64,000 bases of DNA from Antilocapra americana (GCA_007570785.1 ML664173.1:12867933-12931932); one strand, 5' to 3'; counted from the stretch's first letter, positions 32,992-44,249 are shown. Translations and numbers: made by a program. The notes: generated by a model from the letters alone, not told the origin.

Positions 32992-33555
32992 AATGGAGGG
33001 GAAATGCTTCAAAAGTATACTAAGGTCCTCTAAACATGCAAGGATGTATCCTCTCAAATAAAAATTCTATTAATCATCCATAGTCCAAAGGGAGATGCAG
33101 AGGCTATCTTCTTTCCCCCAGTTATAACCACCTGAGCATTCTTTCGCCCTCACTGGGGGATAAGCCTCTTGTAGGTCAGCAGCATCTCCCTTGATTCAAG
33201 GTGGTACTCAGTGCAGCTCAGAGCACACAGGGGACTGTGGGGTTCATGCCTGGTAGCATCCCCATTCCACTTTACAGCCTCCTTCATAAAGCAAGCCCAA
33301 CTTTGTTCCATTATCAGGCAACCACAGATTTATGGAAGATTGGCCCCAGCCCTAGGAAATGGATCTTGATTTCAGTTCACGCCAAGAAGGGAATTCCACT
33401 CCCCTTGCTAATAACGGTGTGTGATACCATTCTGACCAATCTGACCTGAGGGGAAAGCCTGTCCTGAGGTGAAGCCTCCCCTCTCTCCCCAAAACTGGCA
33501 TATGGCCGTCGGCACATGTCACCACCTTGGGGCCATCCTGAGGCCCCGAGGAAAG
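32992..33555. other. Unassigned DNA
   Basis: No gene recognised. Possibly the proximal part of the ancient repeat that ends at 33,770. Confidence 0.35.
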
Positions 33556-33770
33556 GCCAACCCAGCAGCGGAAGCCAAGACTCAAAGGATGGTAGGGTGG
33601 GAGGAGAGAAACGATCTGGAGCCACGTTTGAGCCACAGAATTAACCAATCCTGGAATGACTACAGCTAGACTTCTTACCCACGGAAGGGACATGATACTT
33701 TTCTTATTATTAAAACCACTTCTAGTTGAGTTTTCTGTTACTTGCTACCGAAAGCATTCCAAATGACAGG
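33556..33770 (+). mobile_element. Ancient LTR- or L1-type repeat end
   Basis: 'ctggagccacgtttgagcca', 'cagaattaaccaatcctgga' and 'gttttctgttacttgctacc' plus 'gaaagcattcc' are the 3' end of a widespread old mammalian repeat. I cannot assign the family with certainty. Confidence 0.5.
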
Positions 33771-33779
33771 CACACCAGA

Positions 33780-34090
33780 TTGCTTTTACCTCCGGGGCCT
33801 TTGTACCTGTTCTTCTCCTTCCTCCTGCGCCCTCTTTCCTGCACTTGGATGCTCATTCACCCTGCATATTTCAGTAGAGATATCCTGGCTCCGGGAAGCC
33901 ATCCTTGACCCTCTCTCATGAGCGCCACCGGCATCCTACACTTCCTTCTCACAGCGCTTACCTCTCTGTTCCAGCCTGTCCTTCACTAGGCTGCAAGTTC
34001 CATGAGGACTGGGACCGTGGCCAGATTGTTTACTGCTGTATGCCAGGTCTAGCACTTAATAGGCACCCAAACATTTTATTTTATTCAACA
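33780..34090 (+). mobile_element. L2 LINE 3' end
   Basis: 'tatttcagtagagatatcct', 'ggctccgggaagccatcctt', 'gctgcaagttccatgaggac' and 'gtatgccaggtctagcactt' follow the forward L2 3' UTR. Confidence 0.88.
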
Positions 34091-34091
34091 G

Positions 34092-34310
34092 ATATTAAGA
34101 ACAGTTATCACTTATTAAGCACTTCACATGAACCAAGTCCTAAACACTTTGATCCTCACAACCACCAGTGAAACAGGCACTTCATTATGGCCATTTTACA
34201 GGTGAGAAAACAGGCACAGAGAGGTTGATTCATTTGCCCAGGGTCACACAGCCAAAGAGTGCTAAACAAGAATTTTAACACAGGTGGTCTCTTTCTACTA
34301 CATGATACAA
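34092..34310 (-). mobile_element. MIR SINE, near full length
   Basis: 'cacttattaagcacttcaca', 'ttgatcctcacaaccaccag', 'gccattttacaggtgagaaa' and 'cagggtcacacagccaaaga' in reverse-complement order. Confidence 0.9.
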
Positions 34311-34311
34311 A

Positions 34312-34400
34312 ACCAATGAACACCTACTATTTGCAAGGCATGGTTGAAGGTGCTGGGAATACAGTGTGACCAAGACAAAGTTCCTGCCTATGCAGAGCTT
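34312..34400 (-). mobile_element. L2 LINE 3' end (interrupted)
   Basis: 'gaacacctactatttgcaag', 'gtgctgggaatacagtgtga' and 'cctatgcagagcttacgtt' are reverse L2. The next L2 segment seems to resume at about 34,673 ('ggggaggagacagataatga'). Confidence 0.75.
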
Positions 34401-34672
34401 ACGTTATAAATTATCATATGTGAAATCAATCACCAGCCCAGGTTCGATGCTTGATACAGGATGCTCAGGGCTGGTGCACCGGGATGACCCAGAAAGATGG
34501 AATTGGGAGGGAGGTGGGAGGGGGGTTCTGGAAGGGGAAGACATGTATATATACCCATGGTGGATTCATGTCAATGTATGGCAAAACAAACACAATAATG
34601 TAAAGAGAATTAATTAATTAATTAATTAATTTTAAAAAAATAAAATAAGTTACTCAAAAAAAATAATAATAA
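34401..34672 (+). mobile_element. L1 LINE 3' end (ruminant type), inside L2
   Basis: 'caatcaccagcccaggttcg', 'gctcagggctggtgcaccgg', 'catggtggattcatgtcaat' and 'gtatggcaaaacaaacacaa' are the 3' UTR of an artiodactyl L1, followed by a (TTAA)n run and an A-rich tail. Confidence 0.8.
34606..34634 (+). repeat. (TTAA)n microsatellite
   Basis: About seven TTAA units that form the start of the A/T-rich tail of the L1 fragment. Confidence 0.92.
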
Positions 34673-34739
34673 GGGGAGGAGACAGATAATGAGTAACAGA
34701 TGCATATAACTTTAAAATCACAGTCTTTATATTTAAATA

Positions 34740-34912
34740 TCATTTCCCAATTAATCACTGGTATGACCTTGAGCCAATTACCAACCCCTTCTGAACTTCA
34801 ACTCACAATCATATGTAGAACTGGATTGATGTGGGAACAAAATAAGAATACTTGTAAAATGGCCTTTTATACCATCTGCCACATAGTAGGGGCTTAATAA
34901 ATGTTGTTAATG
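34740..34912 (+). mobile_element. MIR SINE
   Basis: 'ggtatgaccttgagccaatt' and 'ctgccacatagtaggggctt' plus 'aataaatgttg' are the forward MIR core and 3' end. Confidence 0.78.
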
Positions 34913-35541
34913 GTTGAATCTGGATCCCCACAAAGCATGAGCCCCATGAAGAGAAGCAAAAGGAGTATTGGAACTGGAGAACTGGTTGAAAGAGTCTATA
35001 GAGAATCTGACTACTCAGTTAGAAAGGGTACTCTATCTTGTTGGTCTAGAAGGATTTCAGAACCAAGCCAGTTCCCAACTCCCTTTTCCCCAAGCTATTA
35101 TCTACATCTGCTTGAGACAAATAGGGATTGGCCAGGTTGGGGACCAAGATATCAATTTTGGTGCTAAATCACCACTCATGCCATGTGAGAGGCCATCAAT
35201 ATGTTTGCATTAATAAAGTCTTATCTGGCCTGTGAGGATCCAAATAATCATCCCAGAGGCCAGCAAGGAGACCATCTTCAATAGAACAGACCTGGGGGTG
35301 GACAGTGATGGGAAAATGAATCCTAGGTCCTAATTATTGATGGATCTTGTCTTCTTCCATAATTGCATTGAATTATTAATACACATTTGTTAAGAACCTA
35401 TTTATTCATTATTTCAGAATGGATAAATGCTAATATATTTAACTGGTGCTATTTTGAAAATTGTCATCTCTCTCAGCCCATCTTTTTGACTGCCCCAAGG
35501 CAAGGGAAAACCAGACATTTACATAGAGTAGAGGTGAGCTA
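34913..35541. other. Unassigned DNA
   Basis: No gene or repeat recognised. Confidence 0.4.
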
Positions 35542-35768
35542 GGGGCTTCTCAAGTGGTTATAGTGGTAAAGAACCCCCCTGCCAATATAGGAAACGTTAG
35601 AGATGCGGGTTCAATCCCTGAGTTGGGGCGATCCCTTGGAGGAGGGCACAGCAACCCACTCCAATATTCTTGCCTGGAGAATCTCATGAACAGAGGAGAC
35701 TGGCAGGCTACAGTCCATAGGGTTGCAAAGAGTCAGACACGACTAGAGCAGTTTAGCACTCATGCACA
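35542..35768 (+). mobile_element. Bov-tA SINE
   Basis: Head 'ggggcttctcaagtggttat', middle 'cactccaatattcttgcctg', and tail 'gagtcagacacgactagagc'. It abuts the BovB fragment at 35,779. Confidence 0.92.
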
Positions 35769-35778
35769 GAGGAGGGCT

Positions 35779-36621
35779 ACCTGGAGTTAGTTTGGCCTTG
35801 GAGTACAGAATGAAGCAGGGCAAAGACTAACAGAGTTTTGCCAAGAGAACGCACTGGTCATAGCAAACACCCTTTTCCAACAACACAAGAGTTGACTCTA
35901 CACATGGACATCACCAGATGGTCAACACCAAAATCAGACTGATTATATTCTTTGCAGCCAAAGATGGAGAAGCTCTATACAGTCAGCAAAAACAAGACCA
36001 GGAGCTGACTGTGGCTCAGATCGTAAACTCCTTATTGCCAAATTCAGACTTAAATTGAAGAAAGTAGGGAAAACCACTAGACCATTCAGGTATGACCTAA
36101 ATCAAATCCCTTCCAATTATACAGTGGAAGTGAGAAATAGATTCAAGGGACTAGATCTGATAGACAGAGTGCCTGAAGATCTATGGACGGAGGTTCATGA
36201 CATGGTACAAGAGGCAGTGATCAAGACCATCCCCAGGAAAAAGAAATGCAAAAAGACACAATGGTTGTCTGGGAAAGCCTTACAAATAGCTGAGAAAAGA
36301 AGAGACACAAAAGGCAAAGGAGAAAAGGAAAGGTATATCCATCTGAATGCAGAGTTCCAAAGAATAGCAAGGAGAGATAAGAAAGCCTTCCTCAGTGGTC
36401 AATGCAAAGAAATAGAGGAAAACAACAGAATAGGAAAGACTAGAGATCTCTTCAAGAAAGTTAGAAATACCAAGGGAACATTTCATGCAAAGATGGGCAC
36501 AATAAAGGCCAGAAATGGTATGGACCTAACAGAAGCAGAAGATATTAAGAAGAGGTGGCAAGAGCACACAGAAGAACTGTACAAAAAGAGTCTTCATGGC
36601 CCAGATAACCACAGTGGTGTG
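35779..36621 (+). mobile_element. BovB LINE internal fragment (endonuclease C-terminus and linker)
   Basis: Forward BovB, truncated at both ends. The frame open from about 35,900 to 36,642 carries the end of the APE-type endonuclease domain and the linker before the reverse transcriptase, with family peptides such as 'KFRLKLKKVGKTTRPFRYDL', 'EFQRIARRDKKAFLS' and 'EDIKKRWQEHTEELYKKSL'. The catalytic SDH box of the endonuclease reads SDR here (codon CGT at 36,022-36,024), so the domain should be inactive even apart from truncation. The linker frame has no internal stop, which is unusual for an old copy but can happen by chance over about 200 codons. A methionine at 36,055 is internal to the retroelement frame and not a gene start. 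The 3' half of BovB is absent, and a different sequence with a polyadenylation signal follows. Confidence 0.93.
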
Positions 36622-36833
36622 CAACTGAGTACACACAATTAATGACTATTCAGATGATGTATTTAGGCTTTGTTATTAAACTCAGTGATATAAGGAGCAT
36701 CTTTGTGAAGTTGCTAGGTCATTGTGTACATGTTTCTGGTGTTGTTTGTTTTGATTTACTGTGAAAAATGCCCTCTAAGCTACTGTTCTACCTGTGATGT
36801 CCAATAAAAGTACCCTTCATATTTAAAAAAAAA
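36622..36833 (+). pseudogene. 3'-UTR-like segment with polyadenylation signal and A-tract, fused to BovB
   Basis: Directly after the BovB linker comes about 200 bp of non-BovB sequence that ends in AATAAA (36,803-36,808), a 16-bp gap and A9 (36,825-36,833). That is the layout of a reverse-transcribed mRNA 3' end. The parent transcript was not recognised, and no clear target duplication was found around the composite. It might instead be unique flank that happens to carry AATAAA next to a short A-run. Confidence 0.4.
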
Positions 36834-38663
36834 GTGAGGCTGCTACTTGTCCACCATAAGCTCCAAGCTTATGGGAGATAATTCCCTGCCTTGCTTTGTA
36901 GTGAGTGGTTCATCTTCCTTAAAAATAGAAGCAGAAGTTTTATGTTTAAAAGAGTGCCCCTCTCCTGCAAATCACTCACCTTTAAAATCCAGACACTTAA
37001 CCCAATGATTTCTCATGGCTTAACGCATTTGCAGAACTCTGCTTTTGGATATAATGTTAAGTCAGATTGATCCACCCAAGAAAACCAAATTTATTGCTTT
37101 ATAGTCAGAGGAGTTGGTTGGTTCTGCTAAAACATATTAGCCAGTTTTTATAATGGAGTTACCTAGGCTTGGCTCTAAATGACATCTGGCTGTTTCCAAA
37201 AATAAAATTCATCCTTTTCAAGAAAAATATTTGGACTGCTGAGAATGTTCAAAGCAATGTGCCACAACGTATTTTTAAGCAGCCTAAATGACAGTCTAAA
37301 GCTTATTGCCTCAATTCAGTGAGTAACCATGAGCATGTCAGTGTGTGTGTGCACATCCATGTATGCAGATGCATAAACAATTACCAGGAAGATATACATT
37401 AGTTATGACAGGGGTCTTCTTAGGGTGCTAAGATTATGGATGAGCTACTTTTTTAATTGTGTTTTCCTGTACTTTCCAAACTTTCTGCAACAAATCTATA
37501 TCACTTTTGTAATCAGGGGAAAAAAGCACAATATATATTTCATAAATATAGTTTTAATGTGCCACGGACCCTGAAGGCAACTTCAGATCAGAAGTTATAA
37601 CAATGCTTGGCTCAGGAAAGCCTCGATGGATTAAACGCATTGCCTTCCACGCTACAACTTTTGAAGGGCACAACCCTCATTTAGATGTACAACTTCTATT
37701 ATGTCTGCTGTTGTTTCTTTAACTTACTCTCCATTAACTTGGGGCCACACTGGATAATGTCATCCCATCTGAGCCAGCGGCAGTTAAGCATAGTCATTCA
37801 GACCTTACAATACAGGCAGTCACTAACCCCCACGGACAGGGCCCACGACAGGCCTGCGTTGTGCCGAACGTCATTCTGCTACATGGGGTCACGGTCCAGA
37901 GCAAGGCCCCAGTGAATTTCCTTTGAAAACCCCTGCGCCCCACTCAAGAAACGTTTCTAAAGAAGAAGAAAAGGCATGACCCCATCTGAAATGTAATCTC
38001 TAATGTTCTGTAACACGAGGTAGCCGAGGGTACTGGCTGTAACAGTGGCTGTGAGGACAAGGTGGTCCCGGGTGTTTCAAAGATCGTAAGCAAATGGGAA
38101 CTTCTGCCTCTTGTCAGGGAACAACGGCTCCGAGATCCAAAATGCTCTATGACATCACCGTTGATTCCGACCACCAAATGGGATGACAGAGGAAAGGCAG
38201 TGAGGTAGGGCCTGACTTGACCACACTGGCAAGAGAGAGGTAAGGTTCTTACAATAAAGAAATTGGAGCACTTGGATGCCTGAGATGAGCTCTTCAAATT
38301 TCCAGCAAATCACCTTTTCTTACAGGAATCAAATTTTCTGTCTCTTGTTACCTCGCATTTACTTAATTCATTAGATCATCTCCTCCAATCATTCTAATGT
38401 GGAATCACCAAGAACACTCAGTAACAACAAGAAAAACTCTTAAATACTCCTGAGGATAAAAGGGGAATGGAACAAAGAAAAGGACCATACGCCAGAGTTG
38501 TAGAATGCCCTATATGTTTTTGGCAAGTTTGAATTTAGGGGTATCTCTGTCCCACCTGACATGACCTTAGAACAGCTCGGATCAGCTGTAGAGTCAGTGG
38601 GGAACCTGAGGAGGAAGAACAGGAATGATTGACATATTGTCAACTTAATTATTTTTCATCAAT
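36834..38663. other. Unassigned DNA
   Basis: 1.8 kb. 36,930-37,320 is AT-rich and may hold an ancient DNA-transposon relic that I cannot name. 37,560-38,300 is more GC-balanced and repeat-free. No exon or RNA gene recognised. Confidence 0.35.
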
Positions 38664-38675
38664 AAAAACTTCACA

Positions 38676-38795
38676 GGGACCTCCTGATGGCCCAGTGGTT
38701 ACGAATCCACCTCGTGATGTCACGGACACGAAGATCCTGCGTGCCACAATGAAGACCCAAGGCAGTGAAATAAATAAGGAAATGAATATTCTTTA
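38676..38795 (+). mobile_element. CHR-type SINE, short copy
   Basis: 'gggacctcctgatggcccag' head, 'tggttacgaatccacctcgt', and tail 'cagtgaaataaataaggaaa'. Flanks 'aaaaacttcaca' (38,664-38,675) and 'aaaaattcaca' (38,795-38,805) form an imperfect target duplication. Confidence 0.72.
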
Positions 38796-38805
38796 AAAAT
38801 TCACA

Positions 38806-39936
38806 AAAGCCTGCAATTCTACAGTAAACTCTATGGGCAGAGAGAACTGACTAAGAATAAGGGATATAGGAACCACCTGGTCTATCACATCTCATACTTT
38901 AGCTTATAAGGTAAGCCCCAAAACGGGATATGCAGTCATACTGTATGTAAACTACACCTCAATAACCTGATTTTACCAAAAAAAAAAAAGGAGACAGATG
39001 TAGAGAGAAATTGCCCTATAAAATTTCCCCTTCTCCCCATGTAACTAACTCCTGGTGAAGAAGGGGAAGATACCCACTCTGGGCACCTTGCATAGATGAG
39101 GAGTGTCACAGGTGCATCTAGGGATGCTCCCTTTCCAGCTGACCTGGGTATCAAGCAATGTGATGGAGCCTTGAAGCCACTAAATGTCTTCCATGGTAAT
39201 AAATGCCTTCCTACTGTGAAGCAACTTTAAACTGTTCCATACCTCTCAAAAACAGACTCCTGAAAGCTACAACTGTGCATCCATAATGATGTGAGAGAGA
39301 AATACTTTCCTTGCCAAGGAGCTAATCAGTCAATCAACATCTAACCTTTTAGAAAGAACTCATCCACACTTCAGTGGGCTCCCTGTCTGCCTAAAAACCA
39401 CGAAAGCATCCTGGGATTTGCCTGGTAATAGTTCAGCAGATGGCAGAACTTTAAATATGGGAAAAAATCAACCAACCAACCAACAGTTTTTGAGCATATG
39501 TTCTTCTGAGACGCAGTACTAGACCCTGGAGGGGACTAAGTGTAAAAGGGAATTTCTGCCTTTGGTAATTTCTAATCATCACTGGGGAGCTGCCCTACTC
39601 ATTAAAAATGGAATACTTCAAAAAATGTTTGAGTTTAACAGATTACAATCATCACTTTCACAGAAATTAATTCAATCCTTCCTGTATACCTAAGAAGTTT
39701 GTGTTAATCACCCTGCCTTATAATTAGATAATATAAAACAACAGCAAAAGTGTCTTGGGATATGACGAGCGACAAATGTATGGGTGATATAGGCCATGGG
39801 CCTGACTCTACAAAGAATATGAGACCTGGGACTACAGTTTCATGAATGTAAAATATCTGAGTAGAATAAGAGAGAAATAATAGCATTCAAGCCAGGTATT
39901 GTAGTGTGAGCAAAGGTATGACTGCATAGTCACTGC
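38806..39936. other. Unassigned DNA with a possible L1 tail
   Basis: 38,935-38,991 ('catactgtatgtaaactaca', 'cctcaataacctg', A12) resembles an old L1 3' end. The remainder is unrecognised. (CAAC)n-like run at 39,468-39,484. Confidence 0.4.
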
Positions 39937-39950
39937 CAGAAAGTCAATTG

Positions 39951-40163
39951 TTGTTGCTGTTTAGCCGCTAAGTTGTGTCCGACTCTTTTGGGATCCCATT
40001 GACTGTAGCCCGGCAGGTCCATCTGTCTATGGAATTTTCCAGGCAAGAATACTGGATTGGGCTGCCATTCCCTTCTCCAGGGGATTTTCCTGACCCAAGG
40101 ATCAAACCCATGTCTCTTGCACTGGGCAGGCAGATTCTTTACTGCTCAATCACCAGGAAAGCC
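39951..40163 (-). mobile_element. Bov-tA SINE with target-site duplication
   Basis: Reverse copy with a TTGTTG tail microsatellite, 'gttgtgtccgactcttttgg', and head 'caatcaccaggaaagccc'. The flanks 39,937-39,950 and 40,164-40,177 ('cagaaagtcaattg' and 'cagagagtcaattg') are a 14-bp target duplication with one mismatch. Confidence 0.95.
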
Positions 40164-40177
40164 CAGAGAGTCAATTG

Positions 40178-40404
40178 CTGAGCTCCAAAAGACTTGGCCC
40201 CAAACAGAACACAAAGTTCAAGGAATTTTAATTCCATACAATGACCCAGCATGAACGCCTGTTCCATGTGGGTAGAAGAAGGGCCCTAGGAGTTCTTTGG
40301 TAAAAAAAAATTCTCCACCTTTATCATGAAATATATGACAGTCGCATACAAGAGAGTATAGGAAAAGGATGATCAAAAAGAATTGCACAAAGGTGAGTGA
40401 TGTC
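40178..40404. other. Unassigned DNA
   Basis: No gene or repeat recognised. Confidence 0.4.
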
Positions 40405-40792
40405 TTAGTCTGTTACGTCTTAGTCTGTTCAGGCTGCTATAACAGAACACCATAAGCCTGGGTGGCATACACAACACTGATTTCTCACCACCCTAGAGTC
40501 TGGGAAGTCCAAGATGGAGGCGCTGGCAGATTCAGTGTCTGGTGACAGCCCACCCTGTGGTTTGTAGGTGGCTGTCTTCTCATTGTGTTCTCACGTGGCT
40601 GAGAAAGAGAAAACTCTAATTTTTGTTTTTAATAAGGGCACTAATCCCAGTCATATGGGCTCTGTCCCTATGATCTAATCACTTCCCAAAAGCCCTACCT
40701 ACTGCTATTGTCACAATGGGGTCAGGGGTAGGACTTCAACATACAACTTTGGGAAGGATACAAATATCCAGCCCACGGCAAGTTACGCTGTG
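40405..40792 (-). mobile_element. MaLR (MLT1/MST-type) solitary LTR
   Basis: In reverse: 'gtctgttcaggctgctataa', 'ctgggaagtccaagatggag', 'gtggctgtcttctcattgtg' and 'cctatgatctaatcacttcc'. The whole LTR is present and no internal region is attached. An 11-bp 'gtcttagtctgtt' repeat occurs at the left edge (40,410-40,430). Confidence 0.85.
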
Positions 40793-42117
40793 AGGTTAGA
40801 GAGAGAGGTCTAGCTGTCATGGTCCTAAGTCATCGCTATATATCCAGAGCCACTGACTAGTCTGATCATTCTTACCTGCCCCTTCCTTCTTCCATCTGCT
40901 TTATAAAAAAGAAACTCTAAGCTCACATGGGTATTGTCTGCTTAATTATCATTCAGATAGTTCTCCAAAACCTCACTTGCAAAACACTGCATTGTGAAAT
41001 GATGTCATTATCAAAATCTAAAATATTCTTGGGTTCCTAAAGAATGTATAGCCTCTCCTGACTCTTTTCAAACAAGTGGGTAGACCCAGGTGACAGGTGA
41101 AGAAAAACATGGCTTAAAATAAATTATAATGTTTTACTGTAACATATCATTGGCTGAAGTCAAGCTTTGTCCAAACTACATTACCCCAAAAGTAAGAGAG
41201 AGTCCTGGTCTAATGCTAAATTCTAAGCCAGCTGCTTCAGAGCTCTGTGCTGCTTCCTTCTCCATGGTCTGACCTTAACGGCCAGACATTTATCAGTGCT
41301 CTTTCTGTAACCAAACTGCTTATTCCGTGTTACATGCTGCTTAGGCCGCACCACAGAGGCAGCCGGAAAACGCCTTAGCAGCACAGCTTTTTGCATTTCC
41401 ATGGAGAAGTTATGCCTGAAGCAGTCATCTTATCCAGATGTATCTTCCCCCCTCCAGATTGGGTCTTATCACCTGCTCAGTCACCCTCTTAACCTACTCC
41501 TGAGAAGTGGAGATTGAGGGCCAGAAAATATGACTGAGTAGGGCCCTGGAAGACTCCCGCACAGGCACATCTTTATTCTACAGTTAAAATTTCTGAGAGG
41601 TTCCAACCTGAGAGATCCCATTATTGGAAACTTCAAAGAAATAAAACGAACATCAAATGGTATTCCATCTGGAAGACAAGATAGGGCATGTCTGTGTCAT
41701 CGTGTGTGTATGTGTGTGTGTGTGTGTGAATGGTCTTAACAGACTGGCAGCAGTATGATGGATGACCTCTAACTTCCTATGATCCTGTCCACCTTAGTAT
41801 AAGCTTCTTCCTTCAGGTGCAGCTCAACTACAGGTAATGCACGCACGTAACTCCAAGCAACTCAATGGCTCAGTAGCCTTCGTTTCAGAAATTACGAATG
41901 AGCTTGCCAAGAGCAAAATGAGCCCAACCACCTTATGAACCAGATGACCACAGGGCACATTTTACATCAGCTGTATGAGAGTTCTCAAATTTCGGTAAGT
42001 TTGAGATTTACAGAAAGCAACGTTGGTCTAGAAACGAAGATTCTCATCCCCAAGAAAATGAGTTCTGGTGAGTTCTAGTGACCTATTTGGATGGGAGGAA
42101 TGGTGAGGACTAAATGG
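40793..42117. other. Unassigned DNA
   Basis: 1.3 kb with a (TG)n array at 41,702-41,728 and no recognised transposable element or exon. Confidence 0.4.
41702..41728 (+). repeat. (TG)n microsatellite
   Basis: About 13 TG units with one TA interruption. Confidence 0.93.
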
Positions 42118-42190
42118 TTTATATTTATTGAGCACCTGCAGTGATCTATGTCCTTTTCAAAGCATAGCAGAGGAGGCAGAACTTCTCCTT
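42118..42190 (-). mobile_element. Possible MIR or L2 remnant
   Basis: 'tatttattgagcacctgcag' is the reverse terminal motif shared by MIR and L2. Too short to assign. Confidence 0.4.
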
Positions 42191-42861
42191 CAATCAGGTT
42201 AATGAGGAATTGATTTTTGAAGCTTTTTAAAAACACAAAGGGCGATACCAACGTTAAACACCAATCTGATGGGGAGTGGCGCTCACCTAGCTGCCTGCCT
42301 AACGTGAAGGGAAAATGTGGGTGATCAATAGCGGGTCTGTGACTCGTTCCCAGGGTGGAATAGAGTGCTTTCCCCGTCAGCGGCATGAGCAAAGACTCAT
42401 AGTCTCTTTGCTCAAAACCGTGTTAGGAATCAAAAGAGGACTCAATCTCCCTATAAGTTAATGGGTGCTCTTTACGATAAGGAAACGGGGCAGAGACAAA
42501 AATCTAGCAGGGGTAAAGAGGCCAAGAACAAGCAAAAGGCCCTGGCACCGCCTTTTGCAAAATGTATGTCATGATTTCTCAGGACAACTGGGCCACCTGG
42601 TGTTAGGAAGTTAACAGTTAAAGCTCCTTTCTCTCTGTCTTCCATGGACCGCAAATCACACAAATGACCTTAGGACAGTGTTAGCCATCATCCTCGACGG
42701 TGAGGCGGGGATTCAGCATTAAGCTTTGTGACTCCAGACATTCCCAAGTCTGGCCTGGGAACACTGAGGAGCATGTCCTGTGTTGGTGAGACTTGGATTG
42801 TGCAGACGAATTGGAATCTACTGAGGGCTGGGTGAGACACACACCCACATTGGCAACAAAA
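42191..42861. other. Unassigned DNA with one CTCF-like motif
   Basis: 'gggccacctggtgt' at 42,590-42,603 is the reverse complement of a 12-of-14 match to the CTCF core (minus orientation). No gene or transposable element recognised. Confidence 0.35.
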
Positions 42862-43095
42862 TCTAAAATAAGGTAACTGTCATTACGTGCCAGACCCTGA
42901 GTCAGTCAGACACCTGACCTACAGTATCTGATTTAATCCTCACAGCAGCCCCGCAGAGCAGGTATTGTTGTTACCACCATCACACAGATGAGAAGCTGAG
43001 AGGAGGGAGTTGCCTAACTGGCCAGTGTTAGCACTGGAATTCCAGTCTTTACAATGTCAGACTCCAAGTCCTGTGCCCTTAGTCACCCTACAATC
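42862..43095 (-). mobile_element. MIR SINE, near full length
   Basis: 'cattacgtgccagaccctga', 'tctgatttaatcctcacagc', 'cacagatgagaagctgagag' and 'gcactggaattccagtcttt' in reverse order. Confidence 0.88.
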
Positions 43096-44249
43096 TGCCT
43101 TCTAACAAATAAAGTACCAACTACTGAACACTTCAATACATGTCATGCGTAATGACGGGCTGCCCGTGTGTGCCATCTCATAACATAGGCAGTTAAGAAG
43201 AGTAATTCAGCGACTCTTTCATCTACTGAGGACTAACTTCATACACCATGCAAAATGTTTCCTGAGTATAAAGGAAACACATGTCACTGCCTTCAAGAAG
43301 ATCATCATTCTTCCAACTGGCCCATAAGTGGATCCTGACATGGTATCAGGATGGGTTTTCCTACTACGACAATAATACAGCAAGAATGCACTGAAGTAGG
43401 TAAATAAAGAGAGCCATCTGAATTCATTTAAAAAGTCTGAATTATGAAGTATTTTTAAACAAATACATTATTTTTCACTCTTAAGATTCACTTTTTCACT
43501 TCTTTAATATTTTAAGAAAAAATATAGCTAGACCTAAGGTAACAATGAATTGCCAAGTGAAAATCCTGAGTAGTCAAGAAAATTTCCATTCATTATTGCT
43601 TTGACTTTCTGCAAATTAAAGTCCTTCTATAGTGCCTGCAGACAGTTTATTCCCTTAAGAAGATGAAAGAGTCCCTCTGAAATCCAGCTTCTGCCTGAGT
43701 TATGACAAATTCCAAATTAGTGGTCCCTCAGTAGGGTCTATATTAATGACTGTATATTTTATCTTGTATTGAGTATTTTAAGTAGCTCTTTGCCAAGGAA
43801 TGCAAATGGTGTTAGTCCATCATCTCATTTACTTTTATATAACAAAGTAGGCTAACCTGTGACCCACTGATAAAGTTATATTTCCCAAGTCACACACTGG
43901 ACTGAAAATAGACTCACACCCTGCTCCATTCGTCAGAACTTCTGGTCCAGCTCATGGTTGCTCTCCACATTCCTCCTTCCACTGGGTAAATCATGCTTCT
44001 CCCCCATTCTTGACAAACAAAGTCAGGAACTCCTTAGTCTAATTGCTTGTGTCTTTGTGTATAAATTAGTGGTTAATAATGTTATGAATAATTATATATT
44101 ATTCATAACAATGTCATTATTTTTCTAAAGGTCCTTCAAAGAAGAACTTTAGTCCCCAGCCTGAAAGGAAGAAAATGGGGAATGAAAGAAGGAGCTGCTT
44201 GTTTATTCATCTGTTTTTAAGTTTAGAAGAAACAAAGAACTAGACCATG
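43096..44249. other. Unassigned DNA
   Basis: A weak L2-like trace at 43,230-43,330. Otherwise AT-rich and unrecognised. Confidence 0.4.

Noticed and set aside
36055..36642. 195-codon open frame, the longest in the window, as a host gene
   Set aside because: Its peptide is the BovB endonuclease-to-RT linker. The methionine is internal to the retroelement frame, and the upstream catalytic box is mutated.
40405..40792. LTRs as evidence of a provirus (also 48,366-48,697 and 52,562-52,946)
   Set aside because: Each is a solitary MaLR-type LTR. No gag, pol or env-like sequence lies between or beside them, and their orientations and spacing do not pair.
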